DNA from: Alphaproteobacteria bacterium
GTDB taxonomy: Bacteria; Pseudomonadota; Alphaproteobacteria; UBA828
NCBI GenBank assembly: GCA_022820945.1
Contig: JAJEEP010000075.1
Coordinates: 1-41,795 of the forward strand
Length of the DNA: 41,795 nucleotides
Direction of reading: 5' to 3'
Shown here piece after piece: positions 27,712-36,393 of the stretch (its first letter is position 1; each line of letters starts with the position of its first letter). The position numbers and the translations under genes were made by a program. Below the pieces are notes generated by a model. The model saw nothing but the letters and a program-made list of their open reading frames with translations. It did not search any database and had not been told where the DNA came from.

Positions 27712-29112
27712 ATGGGCGGATATCTGATTGCCGGCGGGCGGCTCCTCGATGCCACCGGTGCGTCACCGCAAGACGGCGTCTCGGTGCTGGTGGAGGGCAA
27801 CCGCATCCGCAAGATCGGCCCGGACCGGGAGGTCGCGGCCGCGGCCGAGACCTTGGGCGGCTACCGGACCATCGATGCCTCCGGCCGCACGGTCATGCCG
27901 GGCATGATCGACGCCCATTGCCATATCTCCTACGGCGACATCCTGTCGTTCGAGGAGCTCGACCTCTACGCGGGCGTGGAGTACCGCACCCTTCGCGCCG
28001 CCAACAACGCGCGCAAGGTGCTGCGCGCGGGCGTCACCGCGTTCTCCGATCCTGGCTCCACGTGGAACATCTCGGTGGCAGTGCGCGACGCCATCAATGC
28101 GGGCCTGATCGAAGGGCCGCGCATGGCCTCGGCCGGGCGCTACATCACCACCTTCAACGCGATCGGCTCGCCCTGGCCGTCGTGGATGGAGCACCCCAAG
28201 TCGTCGTTCGCCGTGCTCTGCAACACGCGCGAGGAAATGGTCACGGAGGCACGCCGCGAGATCAAGGACGGCGTCGACATCGTGAAGGTGGCCGGCGATG
28301 GCGACGTGCTCACCGGCGAGGCCGAGCTTGCCGGCAGCATCGGGCTCGACGACCTGCAGGCCATCGCCGAGGTCACGCACAGGCTCGGCAAAGTCTGCAC
28401 CATCCACGCGCGCTCGGGCCGGGCGGCGGCCGACGCGATCCGCGCCGGCTTCGACTGGATCATCCACGGCTCCTACATGTCGGAGGACGATCTGGACGTG
28501 CTCTTCCGCAACCCGACGCCGCTGATCCCGACCTTCTCACTGCTCGCGAACACACTCGAATGGGGCCCGGATCTCGGCTGCTCCGACTTTATCCTCGATG
28601 CCTACAAGGACGAGGTCGAGCGCCTTGCCACCGTCGTCTCGCGTGCCCACGCCGAGGGGATCGCCATCATTGCCGGCACCGACAGCGGCCAGGGCTCGGT
28701 GCCCTATGGCGAATGGCACGCGCGCGAGATGGAGCACCTGATGACCTACGGCGGCCTGAGCGCCATGGAGGCGATCCGCGCGGGCACCGCCAACGCGGCG
28801 CTGACTCTCGGCATGGAGGACGAGATCGGCACGCTGGAAGAAGGCAAGCTCGCCGACATCCTGGTGGTGGACGGCGACCCGCTGGCGGACATCGCCGTGT
28901 TGCAGGACAGGGAGCGCCTCGCCGTCGTGATGAAGGACGGCGCGGTCGTCGATACCGAGGCGCCGATCCCCGAGCCTGCGCGCTACAACTGGGAAAAGCC
29001 CATGCTCTACTGGGAGGACTCGCGGATGCCGACCCAGAGCTTCGTGCGCGAGCACGCCACCAGCAAGCCGCGCTGGATGCAGCAGGAGCGCCGCCTCGAC
29101 GCGGCGGAGTAG
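27712..29112 (+). CDS. Metal-dependent amidohydrolase
   Basis: 466 residues from ATG 27712 (GGGGAGGG upstream; an in-frame GTG at 27685 adds 9 residues). Composite-domain amidohydrolase: an N-terminal beta part ending VMPGMIDAHCH (metal ligands H69 and H71), then K192 in IVKVAGDGD (possible carboxylated lysine), H232 in TIHARSG, H252 in IIHGSY and D324 in AGTDSG. The C-terminal part, GTANAALTLGMEDEIGTLEE, is typical of the imidazolonepropionase/prolidase-type branch. It hydrolyses a C-N (or similar) bond; substrate unknown. Cytoplasmic. Confidence 0.93.
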   Translation: MGGYLIAGGRLLDATGASPQDGVSVLVEGNRIRKIGPDREVAAAAETLGGYRTIDASGRTVMPGMIDAHCHISYGDILSFEELDLYAGVEYRTLRAANNARKVLRAGVTAFSDPGSTWNISVAVRDAINAGLIEGPRMASAGRYITTFNAIGSPWPSWMEHPKSSFAVLCNTREEMVTEARREIKDGVDIVKVAGDGDVLTGEAELAGSIGLDDLQAIAEVTHRLGKVCTIHARSGRAAADAIRAGFDWIIHGSYMSEDDLDVLFRNPTPLIPTFSLLANTLEWGPDLGCSDFILDAYKDEVERLATVVSRAHAEGIAIIAGTDSGQGSVPYGEWHAREMEHLMTYGGLSAMEAIRAGTANAALTLGMEDEIGTLEEGKLADILVVDGDPLADIAVLQDRERLAVVMKDGAVVDTEAPIPEPARYNWEKPMLYWEDSRMPTQSFVREHATSKPRWMQQERRLDAAE

Positions 29113-29127
29113 GGGCGGATCCGGCTC

Positions 29128-30300
29128 TTACCGCCGCATGGACGGGGCTGAGCTGACCGGGAATTCAGGCTTGGGGCAGGCGGGCGGTTCGGCGTCGTGG
29201 TCGCGGTAGTCGAAATAGCCCCAGACGGCCCAGTGGTCCGAGAGGTCGCAGTAGTCCTGCCCGCGCACGGCCGAGAACAGCGTGCGGTCCTCGAAATCGA
29301 AGAGGCTGCGGAAGACCATCGGGCAGTTGTGGTGGTAGCGCGGCTCGCGCCAACCCTTCTTCGCGAGCACGTAATCGACATAGCCGTTGCCGCGCCGCGC
29401 CCAGTCGCTGCGCGACTCGCGGGTGTAGCGATGACCGCGAAACGCGGGCGCCAGCACCCCGAGCGGCTCGTCGCCGAGCAGGCTATCGAACGCGTGGCTG
29501 AGCACGTTGAAGTCGCCGCCGACGATGATCGGCTCCGAGCGCGGAATCCCCGAATGCTCTTCGATAAATCGCTGGATGGCCCGGAACTGCGCCGCCTTGG
29601 CCGTGCGCTGCTCGCTGCCCCAGCCGAACTGCGCATGGGTGCCGATGACGTGGTAGCGCGCGCCGCCCTTGTCGATACGGGCATAGATGAAGCCCTTGGC
29701 GGCGCTGCAGTCGCGCTCCACGCAATCGGCGTAAACCAGTTCCTTGGCGACGCCGATTGGATGCCTGCTGGCAATGAGCACGCCGCCATCCTCTTCGAAC
29801 CAGGTGTCGCCCTCGCCGCCGCGCGGCGTCTCTTCGGTCAGGGACTGTTCGTAAACCCTGCCCTTCTCGCAGGTCGAGGCGGCGCGGCAGGCGGTGCCCA
29901 GGATGCGGGTTGCGTAGCGAAATCCCTGCGCCCTCAGCCCGGCGAGGAGAGTCGCGCGCGCGCCGTCGTCGTAGGCCTCGGACAGGATCACCACGTCGTA
30001 GGGGGCGAGGAAGCGCGGGATGAGGGCGGCGCGCTCTTCCTGAGCGAGCGCGAACCGCTCGCCCATGAAGGGAATATTGCGGACGTGGGAGGGCAGCAGA
30101 TAGACGTTGTAGGCGAGGACGCTGAGCACGTCGTCGGAGACTGCCGGCTGCGGCAGGTGGTTGATGCCCGGCCCTTCGCACTGGCGCTCCGCCGTCGTCC
30201 CGCTGGACGGCGCCAGCGTCAGTGCAGCGGCGAACGCAAGCGCTCCGATCGCAAGCGCTGCCGCGCCGGCGCGACGTGTTCGGATGCGGCCTCCGATCAC
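29128..30300 (-). CDS. Secreted sphingomyelinase-like phosphodiesterase (EEP fold)
   Basis: 390 residues from a GTG at 30300. Arg-rich N-terminus and hydrophobic stretch (about 11-31) indicate export or an N-terminal anchor. The exonuclease-endonuclease-phosphatase fold has all expected residues of neutral/bacterial sphingomyelinases: N65 (VLAYNVYLLP), E108 (VILSEAYDD), H222 (GTHAQFG), D263 and N265 (GGDFNV), D355 and H356 (LSDHWAVW). It probably cleaves a phospholipid or sphingolipid head group with divalent metal; another phosphodiester cannot be excluded. The start GTGA overlaps the receptor stop by 4 nt, so it is translated from the same mRNA. Confidence 0.88.
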   Translation of the reverse strand: MIGGRIRTRRAGAAALAIGALAFAAALTLAPSSGTTAERQCEGPGINHLPQPAVSDDVLSVLAYNVYLLPSHVRNIPFMGERFALAQEERAALIPRFLAPYDVVILSEAYDDGARATLLAGLRAQGFRYATRILGTACRAASTCEKGRVYEQSLTEETPRGGEGDTWFEEDGGVLIASRHPIGVAKELVYADCVERDCSAAKGFIYARIDKGGARYHVIGTHAQFGWGSEQRTAKAAQFRAIQRFIEEHSGIPRSEPIIVGGDFNVLSHAFDSLLGDEPLGVLAPAFRGHRYTRESRSDWARRGNGYVDYVLAKKGWREPRYHHNCPMVFRSLFDFEDRTLFSAVRGQDYCDLSDHWAVWGYFDYRDHDAEPPACPKPEFPVSSAPSMRR

Positions 30301-32774
30301 CAGACCTTCTTGACGGTCACGAAGAACGTCCGCCCGCGAATCGAATCCAGGCTCTCGTCCGGATCCTCGGGAATCTCAGGGTTGATCGACGGTTCGGCGT
30401 CGAAGACGTTGAAAATGCCGCCCATTAGCTCGACGCCATCGAACGCGTAAGGGTTGTGCCAGCGCATGGAAACGTCGTGGCCCACCCACGAGCCGAATCG
30501 GCCGACACTCCCTCTGTAGCCGGTTGTCCCGTAGACGCTCCACTGGGCTGTGACCTTGCCCCGCGTGCCGCTCAGCGTGACATGGAGGCGGTTACGGGCA
30601 AAGTCGTCCGGCCCCACGAAGTCGAGGGCGCGCTCTTCGTAGTCCTGTACATGAGACCAGCGGGCGTCGAGGTCGAAATCCGCCCAATCGGCCGACCACG
30701 CCGTGTGGGCATGGACGTTGAGGCCCGAAATATCGACCTCGCCGTCGCCGAGGATCGGCTTTTCGATTCTTGTGATCAGCCCCGGCGTGTCAGGAACGAG
30801 CGGCGGCGCGCGGTGGATGACGGTACCCGGCGGCAATAACCCGCGTTCATGCTCATAGTCGACGATGTCCTGCGCACCGACGACCGTCAGCAGCTTGGAC
30901 AGCTTGGTCCAGTACCAGTCGGCGCTCAGCGAGACGGGGCCGAGCTTGGTGACGATTCCCGCACCGTAGCTCTCGCCCCGATCCGGCTTGAGGTCGGGGT
31001 TCCCGAAGTTGACCGCCTCCACCTGGTAGCGCCGCTCCGTCGCGTGATCGTAGATGCGGGGAACCGACGTGACGCGTGCGGTGTGCAGGCCGCCCAGGTA
31101 CGGGGCCCTGTCCGCCATGCTCCAATTGCCTCGGAGCGCGAAGTCCGGGCTCAGCGCGAAGACCGTTTCCATTTGCGCTGCGGTGGTCGAGCCGACGTCG
31201 TCATGGTCGCTGTAGCGCCCGGCGAGGCCGACGTCCCAGATCCGGTGGAGCGGGAGCGAAACCTCCAGGAATGGCGAGACGCTGTCGCGCTCCCCGGCGA
31301 AGCTGACGCCGAAAGAGCCGATAACGTCGCTCTGCTCCTCGATCACGTCCCCGGCACCGCTGACGTACGTCGTAAGCCATTCACGGCTCTCGCGAACCCA
31401 CTCCGCTCCCGCCGCCCAGCCGATGGACCGGCCGCCGATGGCGAAACCCGATCCATCGAACGCGACCCGCGCCTCGCTGCGCCTCGTGAGGTTATCGACA
31501 AAGCGCTCGACACCCGTGTCCCGGACCACGTCGAGATGGTCGGGATCGGTGGATAGCGGGTTGCGGAGGTCGTAGCTACCGGCTGCCATCGCCTCCAGAA
31601 TTGCAGGTTCGTGCACAAAGATTCCGCCCTGCAAAATGTCGTCGTTCGAGAACGAGCGCAGGTGCGCGTCGTAGCGGATATCGTCCGTGAGGCGCCCTTC
31701 GACGCCGAGCGTGATGTCATGCTCTTGCGCCGTCCAGCGCCAGACGCGATCGCCGTGGCCCACAAAACGGTGGAGGACGAAACCACCGCCGCCGAGGGGG
31801 AGCCTGTCGGGCAACGGGGCCATGTATAGGCTTGTGTAGTCACTGTCGGCCACGCGCGCACCGAGATAGACCGACAGGTCCTGGGCGACGGGGTAATCCC
31901 CCATGAGGAAGGCAGTTTCCCGTTGCCGCCGTTCCCAGGTCCACTCGATGTTGCCGTAGGCGAAGCCGCATCCCTCGCCGGGGAGGCCGTAGGGTTCCGA
32001 AAGCGGGCCGGTGTACTGGCTGCCCTCGCAGGGGCCGAGCGAGCGGGCAACCGGTCCCTCCTCCGTAAAAACTATGGCCGTATTGCCGGCCACTGAGACG
32101 GCGAACGCATCGTCGAAGGAGCCGCCGGGAGTCCACGAGGCGCGGCTGTAAGGGCGATCGACCGAGCGAACCTCGTTGCGGTTGAAGACATCCGCCCCGA
32201 CGGTCAAGTGCCCCGCACCGATGCTGCCGCCCCACAGCGCGGAGGCGATGCCCGCCTCTCCGCCGGAGCGCACCGGGCTTTCCCCGTGAACCTGGGCCTC
32301 GACGCCCTCGAAGCCGTTCCTCAACACAATGTTGATCGCGCCGGAGATGGCGTTCGGCCCGTGAATGGCAACCGCGCTCGAGCTGAGAATCTCGATGCGG
32401 TCGATAGCCGCTATGGGGAGCGCATCCAGGTCATAGTACGAGTCGGAAATGCGCCGACCGTTGATCAGGATCGCGGCACGGAGACTACCCAAATTTAGCG
32501 GACGGTGCAGGCCGAAGTAGTTGAACTCGTCCCGGCTGCGCAGGAGGTCCCAGACGTTGCGCATGCCGGAGAGGTCGATGTCGTCTCGGTCGATCACGGT
32601 GACGGGCCTTAAATTGCCCACCGGCATGCCCGAAATGAGGCTGCCCACGGAGGTGTCCGCGCCGGCGTCGCCGCCTTGCGCGGGACCCGCCAGTGCTACG
32701 GCCATGAGGACCGCGACGAACGAGACTGCGAGGCGCCGACGCTTGGGTGGCGTGAAGCGGCGTGAGCGGCTCAT
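30297..32774 (-). CDS. TonB-dependent outer-membrane receptor
   Basis: About 825 residues from ATG 32774; ATGs at 32849 and 32831 are alternatives that give unlikely leaders. Arg/Lys-rich N-terminus plus hydrophobic segment ending near AGPAQG is a signal peptide. The plug domain follows: VTVIDRDDIDLSGMRNVWDL, ILINGRRISDSYYDLDALP, IDRIEILSSSAVAIHGPNA and GAINIVLRNG. The rest is an amphipathic beta barrel ending in Trp. It imports a ligand across the outer membrane using TonB energy; the ligand is unknown. The phosphodiesterase gene is coupled to it, suggesting that products of extracellular cleavage are what it takes up. Confidence 0.93.
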   Translation of the reverse strand: MSRSRRFTPPKRRRLAVSFVAVLMAVALAGPAQGGDAGADTSVGSLISGMPVGNLRPVTVIDRDDIDLSGMRNVWDLLRSRDEFNYFGLHRPLNLGSLRAAILINGRRISDSYYDLDALPIAAIDRIEILSSSAVAIHGPNAISGAINIVLRNGFEGVEAQVHGESPVRSGGEAGIASALWGGSIGAGHLTVGADVFNRNEVRSVDRPYSRASWTPGGSFDDAFAVSVAGNTAIVFTEEGPVARSLGPCEGSQYTGPLSEPYGLPGEGCGFAYGNIEWTWERRQRETAFLMGDYPVAQDLSVYLGARVADSDYTSLYMAPLPDRLPLGGGGFVLHRFVGHGDRVWRWTAQEHDITLGVEGRLTDDIRYDAHLRSFSNDDILQGGIFVHEPAILEAMAAGSYDLRNPLSTDPDHLDVVRDTGVERFVDNLTRRSEARVAFDGSGFAIGGRSIGWAAGAEWVRESREWLTTYVSGAGDVIEEQSDVIGSFGVSFAGERDSVSPFLEVSLPLHRIWDVGLAGRYSDHDDVGSTTAAQMETVFALSPDFALRGNWSMADRAPYLGGLHTARVTSVPRIYDHATERRYQVEAVNFGNPDLKPDRGESYGAGIVTKLGPVSLSADWYWTKLSKLLTVVGAQDIVDYEHERGLLPPGTVIHRAPPLVPDTPGLITRIEKPILGDGEVDISGLNVHAHTAWSADWADFDLDARWSHVQDYEERALDFVGPDDFARNRLHVTLSGTRGKVTAQWSVYGTTGYRGSVGRFGSWVGHDVSMRWHNPYAFDGVELMGGIFNVFDAEPSINPEIPEDPDESLDSIRGRTFFVTVKKVW

Positions 32775-32863
32775 CGGAACTCTTGGTGTGATCGACGTGC
32801 GGATGTCGCGTAGCGAGTCGCTTTCGTACATGCGGTCTCTGTCCAACACTTGAATTTTCTACT

Positions 32864-32882
32864 CAATGGCCCTGTCCCATTG
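32864..32882. promoter_or_regulatory. Inverted repeat between receptor and phosphatase genes
   Basis: CAATGG-N7-CCATTG, perfect, lies in the 230-nt divergent region about 90 nt upstream of the receptor start. The nearby stretch (32849-32866) is AT-rich for this genome and would suit a promoter. It is a candidate operator for either gene. Confidence 0.3.
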
Positions 32883-33004
32883 GTCGAGGCAAACGTCTGT
32901 CAATCGATGCGACCGCGCAAGCATCATTTCGTCCCGACCATGGCAGGTGGCGGTACGGTGCTGGTATGGTCGGGCGCTCGCACGGTGAGAAGAGGGCGAA
33001 AGGA

Positions 33005-33811
33005 GTGGCAAAAGAGCAACCGTGGCGCACGTATCTGCCCTTGGCGCATCGACTCGCCGATGCGTCGGGACCGGTCATCATGCGCTATTTCAGGCAATCG
33101 CTTGCGATCGAGGACAAGGACCACATCGCGGGCTACTCGCCGGTCACGGCGGCTGACCGCGAGGCCGAGGCCGCGATCCGCGCGCTGATCAACGAGGCAT
33201 GTCCCGACCACGGCATTCTCGGCGAGGAGCACGGGCACGAGCGCCCGGACGCCCGCTTCACCTGGGTCATCGACCCAATCGACGGCACCAAGGCGTTCAT
33301 CTCCGGCATGACGACCTGGGGCACCCTGATTGCGCTGCATGACCGTGGCAAAGGCATCATCGGCATCCTGGACCAGCCTTTCCTGCGCGAGCGGTTTGTC
33401 GGCCACGGCGAGGGCGCCTATCTGGGCGACAGGCGTCTTGCCGTGCGCTCGTGCCCCGATCTGAGCGGGGCCACTCTCTATGCCACCGAGCCCAACATGT
33501 TCACGCCGGCCGAGCTTGCCGCGTTCGACGCGCTGGCTGCGCGCGTGCGTCTGCGCCGCTTCGGTGCCGATTGCTACGCCTACGGGATGCTCGCCGCCGG
33601 CTTCGTCGATCTGGTGGTCGAGGCGAGCATGAACCCGTGGGACATCGCGGCGCTGATACCCATCATCGAGGGCGCCGGCGGCATCGTGACCTCGTGGAAT
33701 GGTGGCCCGGTCGGTGCGGACGGCCGGGTGCTGGCGGTGGGCGACCGCCGGTTGCACGCGCCCGCGCTCGAAATTCTCGCTCCGACCGCCGCTGCGTCCC
33801 AAGGCTCGTAA
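33005..33811 (+). CDS. Inositol-monophosphatase-family phosphatase, HisN-like
   Basis: 268 residues from the GTG at 33005 (AGAGGG 8 nt upstream and a family-like N-terminus PWRTYLPLAHRLADASG); an ATG at 32966 would add 13 hydrophilic residues. Metal-binding motifs are complete: SPVTAADREAE (45-55), GEEHG (73-77), WVIDPIDGTKAFISG (87-101, D90 and D93) and NPWDIAAL near the C-terminus. It is a Mg-dependent sugar-phosphate or histidinol-phosphate phosphatase. The WVIDPIDGTKAFISG wording is common in the HisN subgroup. No other his gene is nearby, so I leave the symbol blank. Confidence 0.9.
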   Translation: MAKEQPWRTYLPLAHRLADASGPVIMRYFRQSLAIEDKDHIAGYSPVTAADREAEAAIRALINEACPDHGILGEEHGHERPDARFTWVIDPIDGTKAFISGMTTWGTLIALHDRGKGIIGILDQPFLRERFVGHGEGAYLGDRRLAVRSCPDLSGATLYATEPNMFTPAELAAFDALAARVRLRRFGADCYAYGMLAAGFVDLVVEASMNPWDIAALIPIIEGAGGIVTSWNGGPVGADGRVLAVGDRRLHAPALEILAPTAAASQGS

Positions 33812-33841
33812 GCACTTCGGCGCGCCGGCTGCGCGTATTCC

Positions 33842-33864
33842 GCCCCACTCGTGTTTCGTGGGGC
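33842..33864. promoter_or_regulatory. Hairpin between hisN-like gene and higB
   Basis: GCCCCAC-N9-GTGGGGC is a perfect 7-bp inverted repeat, 30 nt after the phosphatase stop and 21 nt before the higB start. It could be the phosphatase terminator or the HigA operator; HigA proteins commonly bind palindromes over their own promoter. Confidence 0.35.
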
Positions 33865-33885
33865 ATCTCACGATACGTTCTGTCG

Positions 33886-34158
33886 ATGAAGTTTGCGCAC
33901 CGAGGGTTGCGACGGCTCTACACACGGGGCGATGCGAGGCAGATCGACCCCCGATTGGTACCCCGAATTCGGCGGGTGCTGCTGCTGTTGGACGAAGCAA
34001 CGGAGCCTCGCCATATGGACTTGCCTGGATTACGCCTGCACCCGCTCAAGGGCGACAGAGCTGGCCAATGGAGCGTGTCCGTGACAGGGAACTGGCGTAT
34101 CGTGTTCCGATTCGCAGATGGCGAAGCGGTGGACGTCGACTTGGTCGACTATCACTGA
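33886..34158 (+). CDS. higB: HigB-family toxin (RelE-like)
   Basis: 90 residues from ATG 33886. The short basic sequence HRGLRRLYTRGDARQIDP, then MDLPGLRLHPLKGDRAGQWS and VTGNWRIVFRF, ending in VDVDLVDYH, is the classical HigB plasmid-killer family. It is a ribosome-dependent mRNA endonuclease in known members. The antitoxin gene begins 15 nt downstream, in the toxin-first order typical of higBA. No good RBS is visible before the ATG. Confidence 0.93.
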   Translation: MKFAHRGLRRLYTRGDARQIDPRLVPRIRRVLLLLDEATEPRHMDLPGLRLHPLKGDRAGQWSVSVTGNWRIVFRFADGEAVDVDLVDYH

Positions 34159-34173
34159 CGGAGGTGTCGGCAC

Positions 34174-34428
34174 GTGGCTATGCATAACCCGCCTCATCCC
34201 GGCGAGATCATCCGCGATGCGGTGCGGGCAGAGGGCTGGACCGTAGCAGAGGCCGCTGCCCGCCTCGGTGTCACGCGGAATACTCTGTCTCGCGTGCTGA
34301 ACGGCAAGGCCGGTGTTTCGCCACGCATGGCTCTGGCTTTGGAGCGAATCGGCTGGAGCGACGCCGGACATTGGGTGCGGATGCAAGGGGCTTACGACCT
34401 GGCGCAAGCACGCGCGTCGGCTGCTTGA
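34174..34428 (+). CDS. higA: HigA-family antitoxin
   Basis: 84 residues from GTG 34174, supported by GGAGG 9 nt upstream; the ATG at 34180 gives the family-typical MHNPPHPGEI. The XRE-type helix-turn-helix spans about 22-50 (WTVAEAAARLGVTRNTLSRV). It neutralises HigB and represses the pair. It is the only recognisable DNA-binding regulator in the window. Confidence 0.94.
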   Translation: MAMHNPPHPGEIIRDAVRAEGWTVAEAAARLGVTRNTLSRVLNGKAGVSPRMALALERIGWSDAGHWVRMQGAYDLAQARASAA

Positions 34429-34460
34429 ATTCGACCGCACCCCAGCATTCCTGGACCGCA

Positions 34461-35297
34461 ATGCACGGCAAGGTCTGTGTCGTCACTGGTGCAAGCTCGG
34501 GGATTGGCAGGGCAGCGGCCATCGACCTCGCGGGGCGGGGCGCGACGGTTGCCCTCATCTGCCGCAATCATGCAGGCGGCTCCGTCGTGCTGGAAGAGAT
34601 CGAGCGGCAAGGCGGTCACGCGGCGCTGCTCATCGCCGACCTCGCGTCCCAGCGGCAAGTGCGCGAGGTGGCCGCGGCCTTTCTGAAGCAATTCGATCGC
34701 CTCGACGTGCTGATCAACAACGCCGGTGTCGCCGGCCGGGGCACCCGGCTCGAAACCGAAGACGGTCTGGAGGCGACCTTCGCAGTGAATCACCTCGCGC
34801 CGTTCCTGCTGACCAACCTTCTGCTCGACACGCTCAAGGCGAGCGCGCCGTCGCGCGTGGTGACCGTGAGTTCTGCTGCGCACAAGAACTTTACGCTCGA
34901 CTTCGATGACCTGCAAGGCGAGCGGCGCTACTCCGGCTTCGGTGCCTACAGCCGCTCCAAGCTCGCAAACATACTCTTCACCCCTGAGCTCTCGCGCCGG
35001 CTGGAGGGAACAGGCGTCACCGCAAATTGCCTGCACCCCGGCGTCGTCGCGACGGGCATCTTCCGCAACGTGCCGCGCTGGATGCGCTTCATCCTTACCG
35101 GCCCGCTCGTGCTCAGCCCGGAGAAGGGCGCGGACACGATGATCTATCTTGCCACCGCGCTCGACGTCGCCGAGGTGAGCGGACAGTACTTCGTGCGACG
35201 CAAGCCCCTGCGCTCGTCCCGCGCCTCGCGCGATGCGGAGACCGCGCGGCGCCTGTGGTGGGCGAGTGAGGTGCTGACGGCGGCAAGCGACACGTAA
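34461..35297 (+). CDS. Short-chain dehydrogenase/reductase
   Basis: 278 residues from ATG 34461, 32 nt after higA; the RBS is weak. Classical Rossmann SDR: TGASSGIG (9-16), INNAG (85-89), Ser in VTVSSAAHK (137-138), and Y163-x3-K167 in AYSRSK. The length and the pattern FAVNHLAPFLLTNLLL and NCLHPGVVATGIFRN resemble retinol-dehydrogenase-like SDRs of unknown substrate. NADP(H) use is suggested by R35 after strand 2 (ALICRN). The Arg-rich C-terminus is slightly longer than usual. Confidence 0.92.
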   Translation: MHGKVCVVTGASSGIGRAAAIDLAGRGATVALICRNHAGGSVVLEEIERQGGHAALLIADLASQRQVREVAAAFLKQFDRLDVLINNAGVAGRGTRLETEDGLEATFAVNHLAPFLLTNLLLDTLKASAPSRVVTVSSAAHKNFTLDFDDLQGERRYSGFGAYSRSKLANILFTPELSRRLEGTGVTANCLHPGVVATGIFRNVPRWMRFILTGPLVLSPEKGADTMIYLATALDVAEVSGQYFVRRKPLRSSRASRDAETARRLWWASEVLTAASDT

Positions 35298-35358
35298 CCG
35301 AGACTTCGGCGTGCTACGTTCTCGCCACGGTCGGACGCGGTAGCGAAGCGAGGAAAGG

Positions 35359-36363
35359 TTGGAAACGGCAAGGCATGGGCCGCTGACAATCGAGTGCACC
35401 CGCGGCCCGGCGGTGGAGAGCCGGCATCTGGTGGATGCGGCGGTGGTCGACCCAGCCGGCCGGCTCGTGCAGGGCTGGGGCGAGACCGACGCGATGATCT
35501 ACCCGCGCTCGGCCATCAAGTCGGTGCAGGTTCTGCCCTTGATCGAGAGCGGGGCCGCCGAGCGCTTCGCAGTGAGCGACGAGGAAATCGCCATCGCCTG
35601 CTCCTCCCACAACGGGCAACCGGGGCATGTCGCGGTCGTTCGCGGCTGGCTCGAGCGGGCCGGGCTCGGCGAGGACGACCTCGAGTGCGGTCCGCACCTG
35701 CCGTACCACACACCCTCCGCCCACGCCTGCGTGCGCGATGGCGAGAGCGGGCTGGCCGTGCACAACATGTGCTCGGGCAAGCACAGCGCCTTCCTGGTGA
35801 CGGCGCAGGCGCTGGGCGAGCCAACTCAGGGTTACATCGCGCGCGAGCATCCGGTGCAGCAGCGGGTATCGGCCGCCATCGCCGCGCTTTCCGGCTGCGA
35901 TCTCGAGCGGGCGCCGTGGGCCATCGACGGCTGCAGCATCCCGACCATCGGGCTGCCGCTCTCCGGGCTGGCCCAGGCGGCGGCCAACATCGCGGACCCC
36001 TCGGGCCTTGCCGAGGAACGCCGGGCAGCGATTACGCGGGTGCGCCGCGCGGTCGCTGGGCACCCGTTTATGGTCGCGGGCGACGGCCGCGCGTGCACGC
36101 GCATCATCGAGACAGCGGGCGAGCGCGTGCTGGTCAAGTTCGGCGCGGAAGGGGTGTTCTACGCCGCGCTCTACGAGATTGGCCTCGGGCTCGCGCTCAA
36201 GGTGCGCGACGGCGCGACCCGCGCCGCGAACGCCGCGATTGCGACCATGCTCGACCGGCTCGATGTCCTCGACGACCGGGACCGCGAGGCGCTGGCCGAC
36301 ATGCTGGACAAGCCGCTCCGCAACTGGGCGGGCCGCTTCGTCGGCGCCGTTCGCCCGGCGTAG
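35359..36363 (+). CDS. L-asparaginase, Rhizobium etli (ReAV) type
   Basis: 334 residues from a TTG at 35359 (GAGGAAAGG just upstream; the first in-frame ATG lies at residue 46, too late). Every active-site residue described for R. etli asparaginase II (S48, K51, S80, C135, K138, D187, C189) is found here at a constant +3 offset: S51, K54, S83, C138, K141, D190 and C192, in RSAIKSVQ, SSHNGQPGH, MCSGKHSAF and DGCSIPT. This class is unrelated to E. coli AnsA/AnsB. It hydrolyses asparagine to aspartate and ammonia, probably in the cytoplasm since no signal peptide is present. It is followed after 30 nt by an uncharacterised gene. Confidence 0.93.
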   Translation: METARHGPLTIECTRGPAVESRHLVDAAVVDPAGRLVQGWGETDAMIYPRSAIKSVQVLPLIESGAAERFAVSDEEIAIACSSHNGQPGHVAVVRGWLERAGLGEDDLECGPHLPYHTPSAHACVRDGESGLAVHNMCSGKHSAFLVTAQALGEPTQGYIAREHPVQQRVSAAIAALSGCDLERAPWAIDGCSIPTIGLPLSGLAQAAANIADPSGLAEERRAAITRVRRAVAGHPFMVAGDGRACTRIIETAGERVLVKFGAEGVFYAALYEIGLGLALKVRDGATRAANAAIATMLDRLDVLDDRDREALADMLDKPLRNWAGRFVGAVRPA

Positions 36364-36393
36364 GATGCGTGACGCAAGGGAAGGGGAGACGAC

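Noticed and set aside
27567..27812. 82-residue N-terminal extension of the LLM oxidoreductase
   Set aside because: It overlaps the divergent amidohydrolase start and is Arg/Pro low-complexity. ATG 27566 has a good RBS.
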